DNA of 64,000 bases, taken from positions 1 to 64,000 of the forward strand of contig CAMDFK010000020.1 in assembly GCA_945897465.1 (NCBI GenBank), given 5' to 3'. The DNA is from Limnohabitans sp. Rim8. Lineage in GTDB: Bacteria; Pseudomonadota; Gammaproteobacteria; Burkholderiales; Burkholderiaceae_C. The notes below the pieces were generated by a model. That model saw nothing but the letters and a program-made list of their open reading frames with translations. It had not been told where the DNA came from and did not search any database. Shown here in pieces: positions 5,634-16,584 of this stretch (the stretch's first letter is position 1; each line of letters begins with the position of its first letter). Made by a program: the position numbers and the translations under genes.

Positions 5634-8483
5634 TCAGCCCGTGTTGCGCAGCCCCGCTGCAATCCCGTTGATGCTGATGTGGATGCCGCGCTGCACCCGC
5701 TCGTCGGCCAAGCCTGCCCGATAGCGGCGGATGAGTTCGACCTGCAGGTGGTGCAGCGGGTCGATGTAGGGAAAGCGGTGGCGAATCGAGCGGTCGAGCG
5801 CGGGGTTGCTGGCCAGGCGGTTTTTCTCACCCGTGATCTGCGTGAGCGCGTCGGCCGTGCGGTGCCATTCGGCTTCGATGGCGGCAAAGATTCTTTTGCG
5901 CAAACGGGCGTCTTCCACCAGCTCGGCGTAACGCGAAGCCAGGGCCAAGTCGCTCTTGGCCAGCACCATGTCCATGTTGGACAGGAGGGTGCGGAAAAAC
6001 GGCCATTGGCGGTACATCTTTTGAAGCAGGGCCAGCGCGGCTTTTCTCTCGGCGGCGTCAGGTTTGTCCAAAAAGGCGGCGACCGCCGAGCCAAAGCCCA
6101 GCCAGCCGGGCAAGGTCAGGCGGCACTGGCCCCAGCTGAAGCCCCAGGGGATGGCCCGCAAGTCTTCGATCTTTTGCAAGGCCTTGCGCGAAGCCGGGCG
6201 CGAGCCGATGTTCAGTTGGGTCAGTTCTTTGAGCGGCGTGGACCCAAAAAAGTAGTCGGTGAAGCCGGGGGTCTCGTACACCAAAGAACGGTAGGCGGCC
6301 ATGCTGGCTTCAGACAGTTCGGCTGCAGCGTCCAGAAAGGCACGGGTGGCGGGTTTGGTGGGTTGCAGCAGCGTGGCTTCCAACGTGGCGGCGACGAGGG
6401 TTTCGAGGTTGCGGCGGCCGATTTCGGGGTTGGCGTATTTGGAGCCAATCACTTCGCCTTGCTCGGTCAGGCGAATTTGCCCGCGCACGGTCCCCGGGGG
6501 CTGGGCCAGGATGGCTTGGTAGCTCGGGCCACCGCCCCGGCCCACGGTGCCGCCTCGGCCGTGGAACATGCGCAAGGTGATGCCGTGGCTGCTTTGGAGT
6601 TTGTCGAACAATTCCACCAAGGCGATTTCGGCGCGGTACAACTCCCAGTTGCTGGTGAAGATGCCACCGTCCTTGTTGCTGTCGGAGTAACCCAGCATGA
6701 TGTCTTGCTCGCCACCTGAGCGTGACACCAGTGCAGCCACGCCAGGCAGGGCATAGAAGTCGCGCATGATGGGTGCGGCATTGCGCAGGTCTTCGATGGT
6801 CTCAAACAGGGGCACCACGATCAGGTCGTTGTGCGCTTGTGCGTCCAGCGTGCCGCGCAGCAGGCCCACTTCTTTTTGCAGCTGCAGCACTTCCAGCAGG
6901 TCACTCACACTTTCGGTGTGGCTGATGATGTAGTGGCGAATGGCCTGCCGACCGAAGCTGCGCAGCATGCGTTGCGCGGTGTCGAAAATGGCCAGCTCGG
7001 ACACCGTGTGGGCGCTGTAGTCGGCTGCGGGCACACGCAATGGGCGTGCGTCGTTCAAGAGGCCCAGCAGCAGCGCTTGTTTGGCGTGTTCGTCAAGTTG
7101 GCGGTAGTTTTTTTCCACGCGTGCGTTGGTCAGCAGCTCGGCCACCACGGCTTCGTGTTGGTCCGAACTTTGTCGCAGATCCACCGTGGCCAGATGGAAG
7201 CCAAACACCTCGACTGCGCGGATCAGTGGGTGCAGGCGCTGTGCGGCCAGGGCTTCGGCATGGTGGCTGCACAAAGACGCTTCGATCACGCGCAAATCGG
7301 CCAAAAATTCTTCGGGCGTGGCATAGGGGTTTTGCGGGGCCACGGCATGGCGAGCCGCGTCACCGCCTGTGAGTTTTTTCAGAGTGGCGGCCAGGCGGGC
7401 GTACATGCCCGTGAGCGCCCGGCGGTAGGGCTCGTCGTGGCGGTGTTCGTTGGTGTCGGGCGAGCGCTCGGCCAGGGCCAGCATCTCGGGGCCAAACGGC
7501 ACCAGCATGGCCGACAGCGACAGCTCGCCGCCCAAAAAGTGCACCTCGGTCAGGTAGTGGCGCAGCGCCACATCGCCCTGGCGGGTCAGGGCGTGTTCGA
7601 GCGTGGAGGCGGTTACGTTGGGGTTGCCGTCGCGGTCGCCGCCAATCCACTGGCCCATGCGCAAAAAGCTGGCAATCGGTTGGTCGGGCAGCGTTTGTTC
7701 CAGCTCGGCGTAGAGCTTGGGGATTTCACGCAAAAACGTGGCCTCGTAATAGCTCAGCGCGTTTTCGATCTCGTCGGCCACGGTGAGTTTGGTAAAGCGC
7801 AGCAAACGCGTTTGCCATAGCTGCATCACGCGGGCACGCATTTGCAGCTCGTTGGCGGCCAGCTCTTTGGGGCTGAGCGCGTCTTTGGCGGCGTTCACAG
7901 CAGAAGCGCGGGCCTTGATGGCGTCCCGCTCGGTCAGCAGGTGGGCGATGTCGCGCTCGGCGTCCAGAATGCTTTTGCGCTGCACCTCGGTCGGGTGGGC
8001 GGTGAGCACGGGTGAGACATAGCTGGTGGCGAGCATGTCGGAGATGCTGCGCGGCGTGATGCCCGCCCAGCGCAGGCGCTGCAGCGCCACGTCGATGCTG
8101 CCTTCTTGGGTGTGGCCCGCCCGCTCGTGGATGGCGCGGCGGCGGATGTGGTGGCGGTCTTCGGCCAAGTTGGCCAGGTGGCTGAAGTAGGTGAAAGCGC
8201 GGATCACGCTCACGGCGCGTTCACCCGGTAGGCTCTTGAGCAGTTTTTTCAGCGCCTTGTCGGCTTCGTGGTCGGCATCGCGCCTGAAAGCGACCGAAAG
8301 CTTGCGGATTTGCTCGACCAACTCGTAAGCCTCGGGCCCTTCTTGCATCCGGATCACATCGCCCAGAATGCGGCCGAGCAGGCGGATGTCTTCCACCAAG
8401 GGGCGTTCGCTGTCGCGCTTTTCGCGAGGGCTACTGACGGTGCTGGTGGAGGGCAAAGCAGTGACTGGGGTGGCCTGTTTCAT
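5634..8483 (-). CDS. ppc: phosphoenolpyruvate carboxylase
   Basis: A 949-residue PEP carboxylase, which forms oxaloacetate from PEP and bicarbonate to replenish the TCA cycle. The active-site histidine signature [10 protein letters not shown] is at 161-170. The second signature is visible as [12 protein letters not shown] and [16 protein letters not shown], and the protein ends in RNTG, the conserved C-terminus that reaches the active site. The frame stays open far upstream across the divergent hemC gene, but that part is an antisense shadow. ATG 8483 gives the family length, although its Shine-Dalgarno is weak. It is divergent from hemC with 162 bases between the two starts, an arrangement common in this order of bacteria. 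Confidence 0.97.
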   Translation of the reverse strand: MKQATPVTALPSTSTVSSPREKRDSERPLVEDIRLLGRILGDVIRMQEGPEAYELVEQIRKLSVAFRRDADHEADKALKKLLKSLPGERAVSVIRAFTYFSHLANLAEDRHHIRRRAIHERAGHTQEGSIDVALQRLRWAGITPRSISDMLATSYVSPVLTAHPTEVQRKSILDAERDIAHLLTERDAIKARASAVNAAKDALSPKELAANELQMRARVMQLWQTRLLRFTKLTVADEIENALSYYEATFLREIPKLYAELEQTLPDQPIASFLRMGQWIGGDRDGNPNVTASTLEHALTRQGDVALRHYLTEVHFLGGELSLSAMLVPFGPEMLALAERSPDTNEHRHDEPYRRALTGMYARLAATLKKLTGGDAARHAVAPQNPYATPEEFLADLRVIEASLCSHHAEALAAQRLHPLIRAVEVFGFHLATVDLRQSSDQHEAVVAELLTNARVEKNYRQLDEHAKQALLLGLLNDARPLRVPAADYSAHTVSELAIFDTAQRMLRSFGRQAIRHYIISHTESVSDLLEVLQLQKEVGLLRGTLDAQAHNDLIVVPLFETIEDLRNAAPIMRDFYALPGVAALVSRSGGEQDIMLGYSDSNKDGGIFTSNWELYRAEIALVELFDKLQSSHGITLRMFHGRGGTVGRGGGPSYQAILAQPPGTVRGQIRLTEQGEVIGSKYANPEIGRRNLETLVAATLEATLLQPTKPATRAFLDAAAELSEASMAAYRSLVYETPGFTDYFFGSTPLKELTQLNIGSRPASRKALQKIEDLRAIPWGFSWGQCRLTLPGWLGFGSAVAAFLDKPDAAERKAALALLQKMYRQWPFFRTLLSNMDMVLAKSDLALASRYAELVEDARLRKRIFAAIEAEWHRTADALTQITGEKNRLASNPALDRSIRHRFPYIDPLHHLQVELIRRYRAGLADERVQRGIHISINGIAAGLRNTG

Positions 8484-8645
8484 CGTTGAATCTGGATTGA
8501 GGAGGTGAAATACGTGGGCGCGGGTTGTGGCCAGAGGTGTTCGCAAAGTGTCAATTGACCTTGACGCCATGCTAGCATCGACATGAGTGACAAAATTACC
8601 ATTTGATTTCAAATCGATGGGGTCAAATCTTTGAGGAACCTTGCT

Positions 8646-9563
8646 GTGACCGAGTCCACACTGCCCGCCATCGTCATTGCCACCCGTGAAAGCCGTTTGG
8701 CTTTGTGGCAAGCCGAACATGTCAAATCGCTGCTGGAGGGGCTGTGCTGCTCGGTCAAGTTGCTCGGCATGACGACCCAAGGTGACCAGATCCTGGACCG
8801 CAGCCTGTCCAAAGTGGGTGGCAAGGGCTTGTTTGTCAAGGAGTTGGAGGTGGCGCTGCAAGAGGGCCATGCCGACATCGCGGTGCATTCGCTCAAAGAT
8901 GTGCCCATGGACATGCCCGAGGGCTTTGAGCTGGCTTGCGTGATGGAGCGCGAAGACCCCCGTGACGCTTGGGTGTCGCCGCAATACGCCCGACTGGAAG
9001 ACTTGCCGCCCGGTGCGGTGGTGGGCACATCGAGCCTGCGCCGCACCGTGCTCCTGCGGGCGCTGCGCCCCGACTTGAAGATCGAACCCCTGCGCGGCAA
9101 CTTGGATACGCGCCTGCGTAAACTCGATGAAGGCCAGTACGCGGGCATTGTGCTGGCGGCAGCGGGCCTCAAGCGTCTGGAGATGAGCGAGCGGATTCGC
9201 CACATTTTTGAAACCGATCAAATGCTGCCCGCCGCAGGGCAGGGCGCTTTGGGCATTGAAATACGCAGCGACCGGGCCGATTTGCGTGCCTTGCTCGCGC
9301 AACTGGCCGATGCCCCCTCTTGGCGGCGCGTGGCGGCCGAGCGGGCGGTGAGCCGCGCCATGGGTGGCAGCTGCTCCATGCCTTTGGCCGCACACGCCAC
9401 CCTCGAGGGCGGTGTGCTCACGCTGCAAGCAGCCTGGGGCGACCCAGAGGGCAGCACCACCTTGGTCACAGCCGAAGCACAGGTCAGCACCGATGGCCTG
9501 CAAGCCGCCGAGGCGCTGGGCCTGAGCGTGGCGCAAGCATTGCGCGACGGCGGAGCGCATTGA
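8646..9563 (+). CDS. hemC: hydroxymethylbilane synthase (porphobilinogen deaminase)
   Basis: A 305-residue enzyme joining four porphobilinogen units into hydroxymethylbilane in haem synthesis. Visible hallmarks are the N-terminal [51 protein letters not shown], and the dipyrromethane-cofactor cysteine in [13 protein letters not shown] 8646 is preferred over TTG 8631 because GAGGAA at 8633-8638 lies 7 bases before it. It is the first gene of hemC-hemD-hemX-hemY; hemD follows after 14 bases. A short perfect inverted repeat (ATTTGA-TT-TCAAAT, 8601-8614) lies upstream and could be regulatory. Confidence 0.97.
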   Translation: MTESTLPAIVIATRESRLALWQAEHVKSLLEGLCCSVKLLGMTTQGDQILDRSLSKVGGKGLFVKELEVALQEGHADIAVHSLKDVPMDMPEGFELACVMEREDPRDAWVSPQYARLEDLPPGAVVGTSSLRRTVLLRALRPDLKIEPLRGNLDTRLRKLDEGQYAGIVLAAAGLKRLEMSERIRHIFETDQMLPAAGQGALGIEIRSDRADLRALLAQLADAPSWRRVAAERAVSRAMGGSCSMPLAAHATLEGGVLTLQAAWGDPEGSTTLVTAEAQVSTDGLQAAEALGLSVAQALRDGGAH

Positions 9564-9577
9564 CGTCTGGCGCTGAC

Positions 9578-10402
9578 ATGGCGCAGGTCAACTCCGTCTC
9601 TTTTGCTGCCGCTGTTGGGCGGGTGATTGTGACCCGGCCTGAACCTGAATCCCATGCCTGGGCCGAGGCCTTGCAGCTGCGCGGTGTTCATTGTGAGACC
9701 TTGCCCCTGATAGAGATTGCCGCTTTGCCAGACTCCAAGGATCTGGCACAGACGTGGCGGGATGTCCCAAGGCATTTGGCGCTGATGTTTGTGAGTGCCA
9801 ATGCCGTGCGTTTTTTCATGGCGGCCCGACCTGCCAACCAGCCGATGCCCCTCTGCCGCGCTTGGTCGACTGGCCCGGGCACCCGTGCCGCTTTGCTGGC
9901 CACTGGCTGGCCAGCGGACCTGATCGATTCGCCGGGTGAAGACGCCCCTCAGTTCGATTCGGAAGCTTTGTGGGCCTTGGTGACGCAGCCGGTGCAAGTG
10001 GTGGTCGCCTCGTCGCCATCCAGACCTTCGGTGCTGATCGTGCGTGGTGCCGATGCCCGGGGACAACTGGCCGGGCGCGACTGGCTGGCGCTGCAGCTTG
10101 AAAACGCGGGTCTTGAGGGTCTGCAAACTGTGGCCTATGTGCGTCAGGCCCCCGTGTTGACCCCTGCGCAGCAAAGCCTGGCGCAGCAGGCCGTGGGCGA
10201 CGGCAGCGCTTGGTTGTTCAGCAGTTCCGATGCGGCGCAGCACCTTTTGTGGGCCCTGCCAGAGCTGCCCGTAAAGCAGGCGCGGGCGCTGGCCACCCAC
10301 CCGCGCATTGCGCAGCGGCTGCAGCAGCTGGGCTGGGGGCGGGTGGATCTGGTGCCTGCGGGCGTTGACGCACAAGCCCAGTCGATAAAATCGCTCACAT
10401 GA
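9578..10402 (+). CDS. hemD: uroporphyrinogen-III synthase
   Basis: A 274-residue HemD, which cyclises hydroxymethylbilane with inversion of ring D. Family features are the start [20 protein letters not shown] and the central block [23 protein letters not shown], with a late [15 protein letters not shown] segment. The family diverges strongly, so the call also rests on its place between hemC and hemX. ATG 9578 is 14 bases after hemC. Its stop overlaps the hemX start (ATGA at 10399), so translation is probably coupled. Confidence 0.92.
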   Translation: MAQVNSVSFAAAVGRVIVTRPEPESHAWAEALQLRGVHCETLPLIEIAALPDSKDLAQTWRDVPRHLALMFVSANAVRFFMAARPANQPMPLCRAWSTGPGTRAALLATGWPADLIDSPGEDAPQFDSEALWALVTQPVQVVVASSPSRPSVLIVRGADARGQLAGRDWLALQLENAGLEGLQTVAYVRQAPVLTPAQQSLAQQAVGDGSAWLFSSSDAAQHLLWALPELPVKQARALATHPRIAQRLQQLGWGRVDLVPAGVDAQAQSIKSLT

Positions 10403-11466
10403 CCTCCTCAACTGACGCTGTGATCGACGGCGAACCCAAGGCTGTGCCTGTGCGCGAACCGGCCAAGGCCGTGCCGACTGCGCCTTTGCCCCGCTGGCTT
10501 TTGGCCGTGGTGGGGGCGGTGGCCGTGATCGCTTTGGCGGTGTCGGTGCTGCTGTGGCAAAAGCTGTCGCGGATCCAGGAACAATTGGCTCGACAAAGCG
10601 CCGACACAGGTTTGCAAGCCATGGAAGCCAAGACCTGGGCCAAGCAAGCCCAGGAAACCGTCCAAGACAGCGCCGCCCGCGTCTCTCTCATGGAGGCCCG
10701 ACTTTCTGAGGTGGCTTTGCAGCGCAAACAACTCGAAGAGTTGATGCAAAGCCTGTCGCGTTCGCGCGACGAAACCTTGGTGGTGGACATCGATTCTGCA
10801 TTGCGCATTGCGCAGCAGCAAGCTCAGATGACTGGCAGCATCGAGCCATTGTTGGCGGCTTTGCAGTCGGCCCAAAAGCGGGTGCAGCGAGCCGCTCAGC
10901 CGCGCTTGACGCCGGTTTCTCGGGCCCTCGAAAAAGACTTGGAGCGGTTGAAAAATTTACCGACCTTTGACATGCCGGGCTTGATGACCAAGCTCGACGA
11001 AGGTGTCCTGCTGGTGGAGGGCTTGACACTGGCCAATGCCCCACGCGCCTCACAAAGTCAGATTCGCAAACAGGTCGAGTCTTCGGCCGAGCAGGTGCCC
11101 CCCACCTGGTGGGTCAGCAGCATGACGCGCATCGTCGATGAGTTCAAGGGCCTGTTGCGGGTCAGCCGCATTGATGCCCCCGAAGCGGCCTTGATCTCGC
11201 CTGAGCAGGCTTTTTTCCTGCGCGAAAACCTCAAACTCAAACTGCTCAATGCGCGTCTGGGCTTGCTGGCACGCCAAAAAGAAGGCGTGCGCAATGATCT
11301 GGGTGCAGCCGCTGCGTTGGTGCGGCGTTACGCCGAGCCCCAGTCTCGGCGAACCTCTGAGCTGTTGCGGCTGCTGGAGCAAACCAGCGAACAGCTGCGC
11401 ACGGCCGATTTGCCGCGTATCGATGCCTCACTGGCGGCCCTGAGCACCGCAGCGGCAGGAAGGTAA
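10399..11466 (+). CDS. hemX: HemX-like inner-membrane protein
   Basis: A 355-residue protein with a cytoplasmic N-terminus (residues 1-32), one transmembrane helix (about 33-53), and a long helical, coiled-coil-rich periplasmic part. It matches the uroporphyrinogen-III C-methyltransferase-like HemX family, which sits between hemD and hemY in many Proteobacteria. Despite the name, it lacks methyltransferase motifs, and its role is unknown, perhaps scaffolding of haem enzymes at the membrane. It is coupled to hemD by a 4-base overlap and is 8 bases from hemY. Confidence 0.88.
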   Translation: MTSSTDAVIDGEPKAVPVREPAKAVPTAPLPRWLLAVVGAVAVIALAVSVLLWQKLSRIQEQLARQSADTGLQAMEAKTWAKQAQETVQDSAARVSLMEARLSEVALQRKQLEELMQSLSRSRDETLVVDIDSALRIAQQQAQMTGSIEPLLAALQSAQKRVQRAAQPRLTPVSRALEKDLERLKNLPTFDMPGLMTKLDEGVLLVEGLTLANAPRASQSQIRKQVESSAEQVPPTWWVSSMTRIVDEFKGLLRVSRIDAPEAALISPEQAFFLRENLKLKLLNARLGLLARQKEGVRNDLGAAAALVRRYAEPQSRRTSELLRLLEQTSEQLRTADLPRIDASLAALSTAAAGR

Positions 11467-11473
11467 TCGTCCC

Positions 11474-12769
11474 ATGCGTGCTGCATTGTGGCTCATCATT
11501 TTGTTTGCCTTGGCGGTGGCTGGGGCGTGGTTGGCGGGTAACAACCAGGGCTCTGTGACCTTGTTTTTGTTCCCGCACAGAATCGACTTGTCGCTCAACC
11601 TCGCCGTCTTGGCCGTTTTTTTGGTGGTGCTGCTGGTGATCTTGGCACAACGGGCGCTGGGAGCCTTCTTGGCTTTGCCCAAAAGGGCGCAGCGCTGGCG
11701 GCTGCAGCAAAAAGAACGGGCCAGCCACGCTGCCCTGCTCGATTCGATGGTCCATTTGATGGCAGGTCGGTACTTGCGAGCACGCAAGGCGGCCGAGCAG
11801 ACGCTGGTCAGAGAGACCCAGTTGCTGGCCTCCGGTGTCAGGCTGGACTATGCGCTGTCTTTGCGCACGATTGCCCACATGATGGCGGCCGAAGCCAGCC
11901 ACGCCTTACAGGACAAGGCGCAAAGACAGCAACATTTGGACCAGGCTCTGGCACAGGTGCAAGCGAGCACGGATGCCGACCGCCCTAGCCTGTTGGAGGG
12001 CACCCAGCTGCGCGCCGCTCGCTGGTTGCTCGACGACCGCGATGCCGCAGCCAGTTTGGAGCGATTGCGTGCTTTGCCTCCTGCCGCTGGACGGCGAATG
12101 GCAGCCATGCGACTGCAGCTCAAGGCTGCCCGTTTAGCCGGGCAGCCTGCGCAGGCTTTGGAAACGGCCACTTTGTTGGCCAAGCACCGCGCGTTTTCTC
12201 CTGAAGCCGCAGACAGCCTAGTGACCCGTCTGATTTTGGATTTGTTGGGCCAGACGCACGACCCCGAGGCCTTGCAACGGGTCTGGCAGCGCCTGACGCC
12301 CAGCCAGCGACTGATGCCCCTGGTAGCGGCCGAGGCGGCGCTGCGTTGTTTACAGCTCGGCGGACCCGCCGCCACGGCCCGTTTGTGGCTGCAAGACTTG
12401 TGGATTCCAATGCAGGCCAACCCCCCAGTCTGGTCTGATGCGCAGTTGCTGCGTGTGGTGCTTGCTTTTGACGCTTGCCTGCCAGGCTATGAAGCCGATG
12501 ACGCTTTGCTTTGGTTGTCCCGAGTGGAGAGCGCCCAGCAGTCTCAGCCCCGCGCCGCTCACCTGCAATACATGGCCGGTATGCTCTGCTTTCGCCAGCG
12601 CCTGTGGGGCAAGGCCCAGAGCCTGTTGGCCCAGGCCGTCAGAAATTTGCAAGCCCCTGTGTTGCATCGCAAAGCTTGGATTGCCTTGGCTGAATTGGCC
12701 GAGCAGCGCCAGGACCCGGTGCAAGCTGCTGCAGCCTGGAAAGAGGCTGCCAGCGTGTCATCGGACTGA
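11474..12769 (+). CDS. hemY: HemY-like membrane TPR protein
   Basis: A 431-residue protein with two N-terminal membrane helices (LWLIILFALAVAGAWLAG and LNLAVLAVFLVVLLVILAQ) and a helical tetratricopeptide-type remainder (RAARWLLDDRDAAASLERL, MAGMLCFRQRLWGKAQSLLA). It belongs to the proteobacterial HemY family found at the end of the hemCDXY operon. It is unrelated to the Gram-positive protoporphyrinogen oxidase of the same name. Its function is only loosely linked to haem synthesis or cell-envelope assembly. A terminator follows at 12937. Confidence 0.9.
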   Translation: MRAALWLIILFALAVAGAWLAGNNQGSVTLFLFPHRIDLSLNLAVLAVFLVVLLVILAQRALGAFLALPKRAQRWRLQQKERASHAALLDSMVHLMAGRYLRARKAAEQTLVRETQLLASGVRLDYALSLRTIAHMMAAEASHALQDKAQRQQHLDQALAQVQASTDADRPSLLEGTQLRAARWLLDDRDAAASLERLRALPPAAGRRMAAMRLQLKAARLAGQPAQALETATLLAKHRAFSPEAADSLVTRLILDLLGQTHDPEALQRVWQRLTPSQRLMPLVAAEAALRCLQLGGPAATARLWLQDLWIPMQANPPVWSDAQLLRVVLAFDACLPGYEADDALLWLSRVESAQQSQPRAAHLQYMAGMLCFRQRLWGKAQSLLAQAVRNLQAPVLHRKAWIALAELAEQRQDPVQAAAAWKEAASVSSD

Positions 12770-12936
12770 AGCACCGACAGGCAGCTGATCAGACAGTGTT
12801 TCGAATCTTGGGGGATGCGGGCCTCTTGAAGTCTTGAGCCGCGCGCAATGAATCCTTTTTTGTAGGCGCCCACCCCTGTGGGCCATGGGCGTTAAAAGGC
12901 TCCGTTCTTGACTTGTCGCGTGTGGACACGCCCATG

Positions 12937-12964
12937 AAAAAAACCGGGCCTGGGCCCGTTTTTT
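12937..12964. terminator. bidirectional terminator between hemY and rne
   Basis: The stem CGGGCC (12945-12950), loop TG and GGCCCG (12953-12958) are flanked by an A-run on the left and a T-run on the right, so the structure can end transcripts in both directions. It serves hemY (plus) and rne (minus). The 167 bases between hemY and the hairpin hold no gene I recognise. Confidence 0.85.
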
Positions 12965-12992
12965 CATGCTGCTTTCGCGTGTTTGGCTCAGA

Positions 12993-15992
12993 TCAGAACG
13001 GCAAATGCAGTGTGCTCAAGTCTTTGCGGGTTTCGACCAGCACCAGAGGACCTTCGTTCACCACCAATGCGGGTGGACGCTCGCGTGGCACGCGCACGGT
13101 GGCTGGCTCGGCCGCGATGGCGGCTTGCACCGCAGCGACTTTGGCGCTGTCCGAGTTCACCCACACCAAGCCGCAGTGATGAACGACTTGCTGGAGGCTG
13201 TCGATGGGCAGTGTGTAATTGACCGCGGCGGGCATGGCCTTGCTGGCTGTTTCGGTTGTGGGGGCGCTGGCAGCCGGCACAGGCGCGGTGGATGGTGGCG
13301 CAGCGGTCTCGGGGGCTGCTGGTGCCGGTGCGTTGGCCTGAGCTGCAGGCGCTGTATCGGGTGCTGGCGCTGCTTGCGCCACGGGGGCCGTTGGCGGGGT
13401 AGCAGCCGATGCAGTGTGCTGACCGACTTCAGCGTCGGCCGCCGACGAAGCCGCAGCTTGCTGGGCGCGCTCGAAATAAGAGCGTGGGGCAGGGCGGTCA
13501 TCAGCCGAGGCCTCGGCGCTCACGCCGCTGGGCTCGGCTGTGTCTTGGGCTGGAGCTGGCTCGCCTGCTGTGTCCTGACGTGTTTCGCTTGCGCGTTCGC
13601 GGCGGTCGCGTCCGTAACGGTCACGCGAGCGGCGTTCGCGGCGCTCACTGTTTTCGGCAGCGCTGGTGCCTTCGGCTGCGGTGTCGATGTCTGCCGTTTC
13701 GGCTGGGCCTGAGCTGGATTCGGTGGAGCTGGCGTCATTGGCTTGGCTCTGGCGGCGCTCAGCGCGCTCGCCCCGTTCACGGCGACCTTCGCCCCCGCGC
13801 TCACCCCGTTCGCGGCGTCCTTCGCGGCTCTCGCGTGGTGCGCGCTCTGTGCGAACTTCGCTGCCTTCGGCAGTCAATTCCGGCTGGACATCGCTGCGGC
13901 CTTCGCTCAGGCTGTCAGTGCGCTGGCCCTCGGGCTGGTTGTCGACGCGTGCGCTCGATCGGCCATCACGGCGCCCTTCACGGGGCGGGCGCTCACCGTT
14001 GGGGCGCTCGCCGCGTTCGGTACGCTCAGCGCGTGGGGGTCGGACTTCACCTTCTCGGCCTTCAACACGGCCTTCACCACGGCGCCCTGCTTCACGTGGG
14101 GCGCGAACTTCTCCTGCTGTCCCCTCGCTTCGCTCGCTGCGGCGACCATCGCGACTGCCCCGGCGGCCATCACGGCTGCCTTCTTTGCGTCCTTCTCGGG
14201 TTTTGTCATCTTTAAGGGCAGCAGGTGCAGCCACGGGCTCAGCCGCTGCGCCACCGAACAGGTTTTTCAGCCAGACAAAGAAGCCGCCAGACACAACCGC
14301 TGCAGGTGCCACCGGGGCTGCTGCTGCGGCTTTGGTCGAGGGCTTGGCTGTTTTCACCGGTGCTTCGGGCTTGGGGGGAGTCAGGGGTGCGGGTGCGTCA
14401 GGCAGCACACCTTTGATGACGGGTGTTTGCTTGTTGGTCGGCTCTTGCGAACGGCGCGTCACGGTGGTCGCGTCTTCGATTTCTTCGGCCATCTTGTAGC
14501 TGGCTTCGATGCGGTCCAGGCGTGGGTCGTCGTGCTTCAAGCGCTCGAGTTTGTAATGCGGGGTTTCCAACGATTTGTTGGGCACCAGCAGCACGTTGAT
14601 GCGCTGCTGCAGCTCGATCTTGGCAATCTCTGAGCGCTTTTCGTTGAGCAAGAAAGACGCGACTTCGACGGGCACTTGGGCGTGCACGGCGGCGCTGTTG
14701 TCCTTCATGGACTCTTCTTGGATGATACGCAGGATTTGCAGCGCCGAGCTTTCGGTGTCGCGGATGTGGCCTGCACCACCGCAGCGTGGGCAAGGGATCG
14801 AAGCGCCTTCGCTCAGGGCGGGCTTCAGGCGCTGGCGGCTCATCTCGAGCAAGCCAAACTTGCTGATCGAGCCAAACTGCACGCGGGCACGGTCCTGGCG
14901 CAGGGCGTCGCGCAAGCGGTTTTCAACTTCGCGGCGATTTTTGGCCTCTTCCATGTCGATGAAGTCGATCACGATCAGGCCGCCCAAATCGCGCAAGCGC
15001 ATCTGGCGGGCCACTTCGTCTGCGGCTTCCAGGTTGGTGCGGGTGGCGGTTTCTTCGATGTCGCCGCCCTTGATGGCGCGGGCCGAGTTCACGTCCACCG
15101 ACACCAAAGCTTCGGTGTGGTCGATCACGATGGCGCCACCTGAAGGCAACTGCACGGTGCGGGCGTAGGCCGATTCGATCTGGTGCTCGATCTGGAAGCG
15201 GCTGAACAGCGGTGCATCGTCGCGGTAGCGCTTCACACGCGGCGCGAACTCGGGCATAACGTGGCTCATGAACTGCTGAGCCTGGTCGTAGATGTCGTCG
15301 GTGTCGATCAGGATGTCGCCGATGTCGTTGTTGAAGTAGTCACGAATCGCGCGAATGACCAGGGAGGATTCTTGATAGATCAAGAAAGCGCCTTTGCCTT
15401 GGGTGGCGCCGTCAATTGCAGTCCACAGCTTGAGCAGGTAGTTCAGGTCCCACTGCAACTCGGGTGAGGAGCGGCCAATGCCTGCGGTGCGGGCGATGAT
15501 GGACATGCCTTTGGGGTATTCCAGTTGGTCCATGGCCTCTTTGAGCTCGGCGCGGTCATCGCCCTCGATGCGGCGGCTGACGCCACCACCACGGGGGTTG
15601 TTGGGCATGAGCACCACGTAGCGGCCAGCCAAGCTGACGAAGGTGGTCAGGGCCGCGCCCTTGTTGCCACGCTCTTCTTTTTCGACCTGCACCAAGAGGG
15701 ACTGACCCTCTTTGATGACGTCTTGGATGCGGGCTTGGCTGACGGACACGCCTTCGGCAAAGTATTGGCGCGAGATTTCCTTGAAGGGCAAAAAGCCGTG
15801 GCGGTCTTCGCCGTAGTCCACGAAACAAGCTTCGAGCGAGGGCTCGACGCGGGTGACTATGGCCTTGTAAATATTGCCTTTGCGTTGCTCGCGGCCTTCA
15901 ATTTCGATTTCGTAGTCGAGGAGTTTTTGTCCGTCGACGATGGCCAAGCGGCGCTCTTCAGCTTGCGTGGCGTTGATCAGCATCCGTTTCAT
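12993..15992 (-). CDS. rne: ribonuclease E
   Basis: A 999-residue RNase E/G-family endonuclease, the main mRNA-decay and rRNA/tRNA-processing enzyme. The N-terminal half has an S1 domain ([20 protein letters not shown], about residues 38-57), the catalytic DNase-I-like part ([20 protein letters not shown] and [20 protein letters not shown]) and the zinc-link CPRCGG. The C-terminal half is low-complexity: long Arg/Gly/Glu-rich stretches, then Ala/Pro-rich repeats, ending in a conserved short motif ([15 protein letters not shown]). This is where degradosome partners and RNA bind in RNase E. AAGGA precedes the ATG. A leader of up to about 590 bases upstream fits known RNase E autoregulation. Confidence 0.96.
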   Translation of the reverse strand: MKRMLINATQAEERRLAIVDGQKLLDYEIEIEGREQRKGNIYKAIVTRVEPSLEACFVDYGEDRHGFLPFKEISRQYFAEGVSVSQARIQDVIKEGQSLLVQVEKEERGNKGAALTTFVSLAGRYVVLMPNNPRGGGVSRRIEGDDRAELKEAMDQLEYPKGMSIIARTAGIGRSSPELQWDLNYLLKLWTAIDGATQGKGAFLIYQESSLVIRAIRDYFNNDIGDILIDTDDIYDQAQQFMSHVMPEFAPRVKRYRDDAPLFSRFQIEHQIESAYARTVQLPSGGAIVIDHTEALVSVDVNSARAIKGGDIEETATRTNLEAADEVARQMRLRDLGGLIVIDFIDMEEAKNRREVENRLRDALRQDRARVQFGSISKFGLLEMSRQRLKPALSEGASIPCPRCGGAGHIRDTESSALQILRIIQEESMKDNSAAVHAQVPVEVASFLLNEKRSEIAKIELQQRINVLLVPNKSLETPHYKLERLKHDDPRLDRIEASYKMAEEIEDATTVTRRSQEPTNKQTPVIKGVLPDAPAPLTPPKPEAPVKTAKPSTKAAAAAPVAPAAVVSGGFFVWLKNLFGGAAAEPVAAPAALKDDKTREGRKEGSRDGRRGSRDGRRSERSEGTAGEVRAPREAGRRGEGRVEGREGEVRPPRAERTERGERPNGERPPREGRRDGRSSARVDNQPEGQRTDSLSEGRSDVQPELTAEGSEVRTERAPRESREGRRERGERGGEGRRERGERAERRQSQANDASSTESSSGPAETADIDTAAEGTSAAENSERRERRSRDRYGRDRRERASETRQDTAGEPAPAQDTAEPSGVSAEASADDRPAPRSYFERAQQAAASSAADAEVGQHTASAATPPTAPVAQAAPAPDTAPAAQANAPAPAAPETAAPPSTAPVPAASAPTTETASKAMPAAVNYTLPIDSLQQVVHHCGLVWVNSDSAKVAAVQAAIAAEPATVRVPRERPPALVVNEGPLVLVETRKDLSTLHLPF

Positions 15993-16584
15993 GATGCGTT
16001 CCTTCTCTGTTCAGCTTGGCTTTGGCGCAGAAAGTGACTGCGCTCAAAACCTGTTTACACAACCGGCTTTGCGTTCTTGAGAACCACAAAGCCCACGTTG
16101 CCGGAGCTGACGCCTGAAATGAAGGGAATTGCCGATGTTGACCGACCATTCAGCTGCGCGTGAGCACAGGAATGGGAATCGTGGCGCGTGGATGGGGCGA
16201 GTCAAGAGGTGCGTTTGAATTTGCCCATTGCCGGGGGCTTCCCCCGTTGACCAGGACAAACAGTCGGGCGCAAGGCGTGACGGCAGAGCTTGGCTTCGTG
16301 AGCCACTCCATCCACATCAGCAAAGTTCCGAACAACACAACCATCTCGCTTTGATCCGTTGAGCAGCCATGAAGGCTGCTCAACTTGGGGTATTCCGTAT
16401 CTGGGTTTTCAGGACGTCGGCCCAACCTCCGAGTCGTTTTGCCACTGTCGGCAAGGGCCTTCAGTCTGCAAAATCGTGCCGAGGGTGGCATCGACCATCT
16501 GGTTTGGCTTGGTGGTGGTGGACTAAACTCCAGCTCTGCAGGAATTCATGTCCATTTGAATCAACCACTTACAGCCAATTGCCA
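15993..16584. other. divergent rne/rluC intergenic region
   Basis: About 590 bases between the divergent starts of rne and rluC with no ORF I can support. Such a long gap at rne is typical because RNase E controls its own synthesis through a structured 5' leader. I did not find convincing -35/-10 pairs by eye. Frames open here, including an upstream extension of rluC from 16369, have no recognisable protein content. Confidence 0.5.

Noticed and set aside
5610-6719. 369-codon plus-strand frame within ppc
   Set aside because: Antisense shadow; no recognisable motif, and ppc is intact.
8484-9560. N-terminal extension of the ppc frame to 1308 residues
   Set aside because: It runs antisense through hemC, has no PEP carboxylase similarity, and ATG 8483 gives the normal family length.
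16369-16584. 72-codon N-terminal extension of rluC
   Set aside because: The translated sequence has no S4-domain or family character, and the usual RluC N-terminus begins after GTG 16585.
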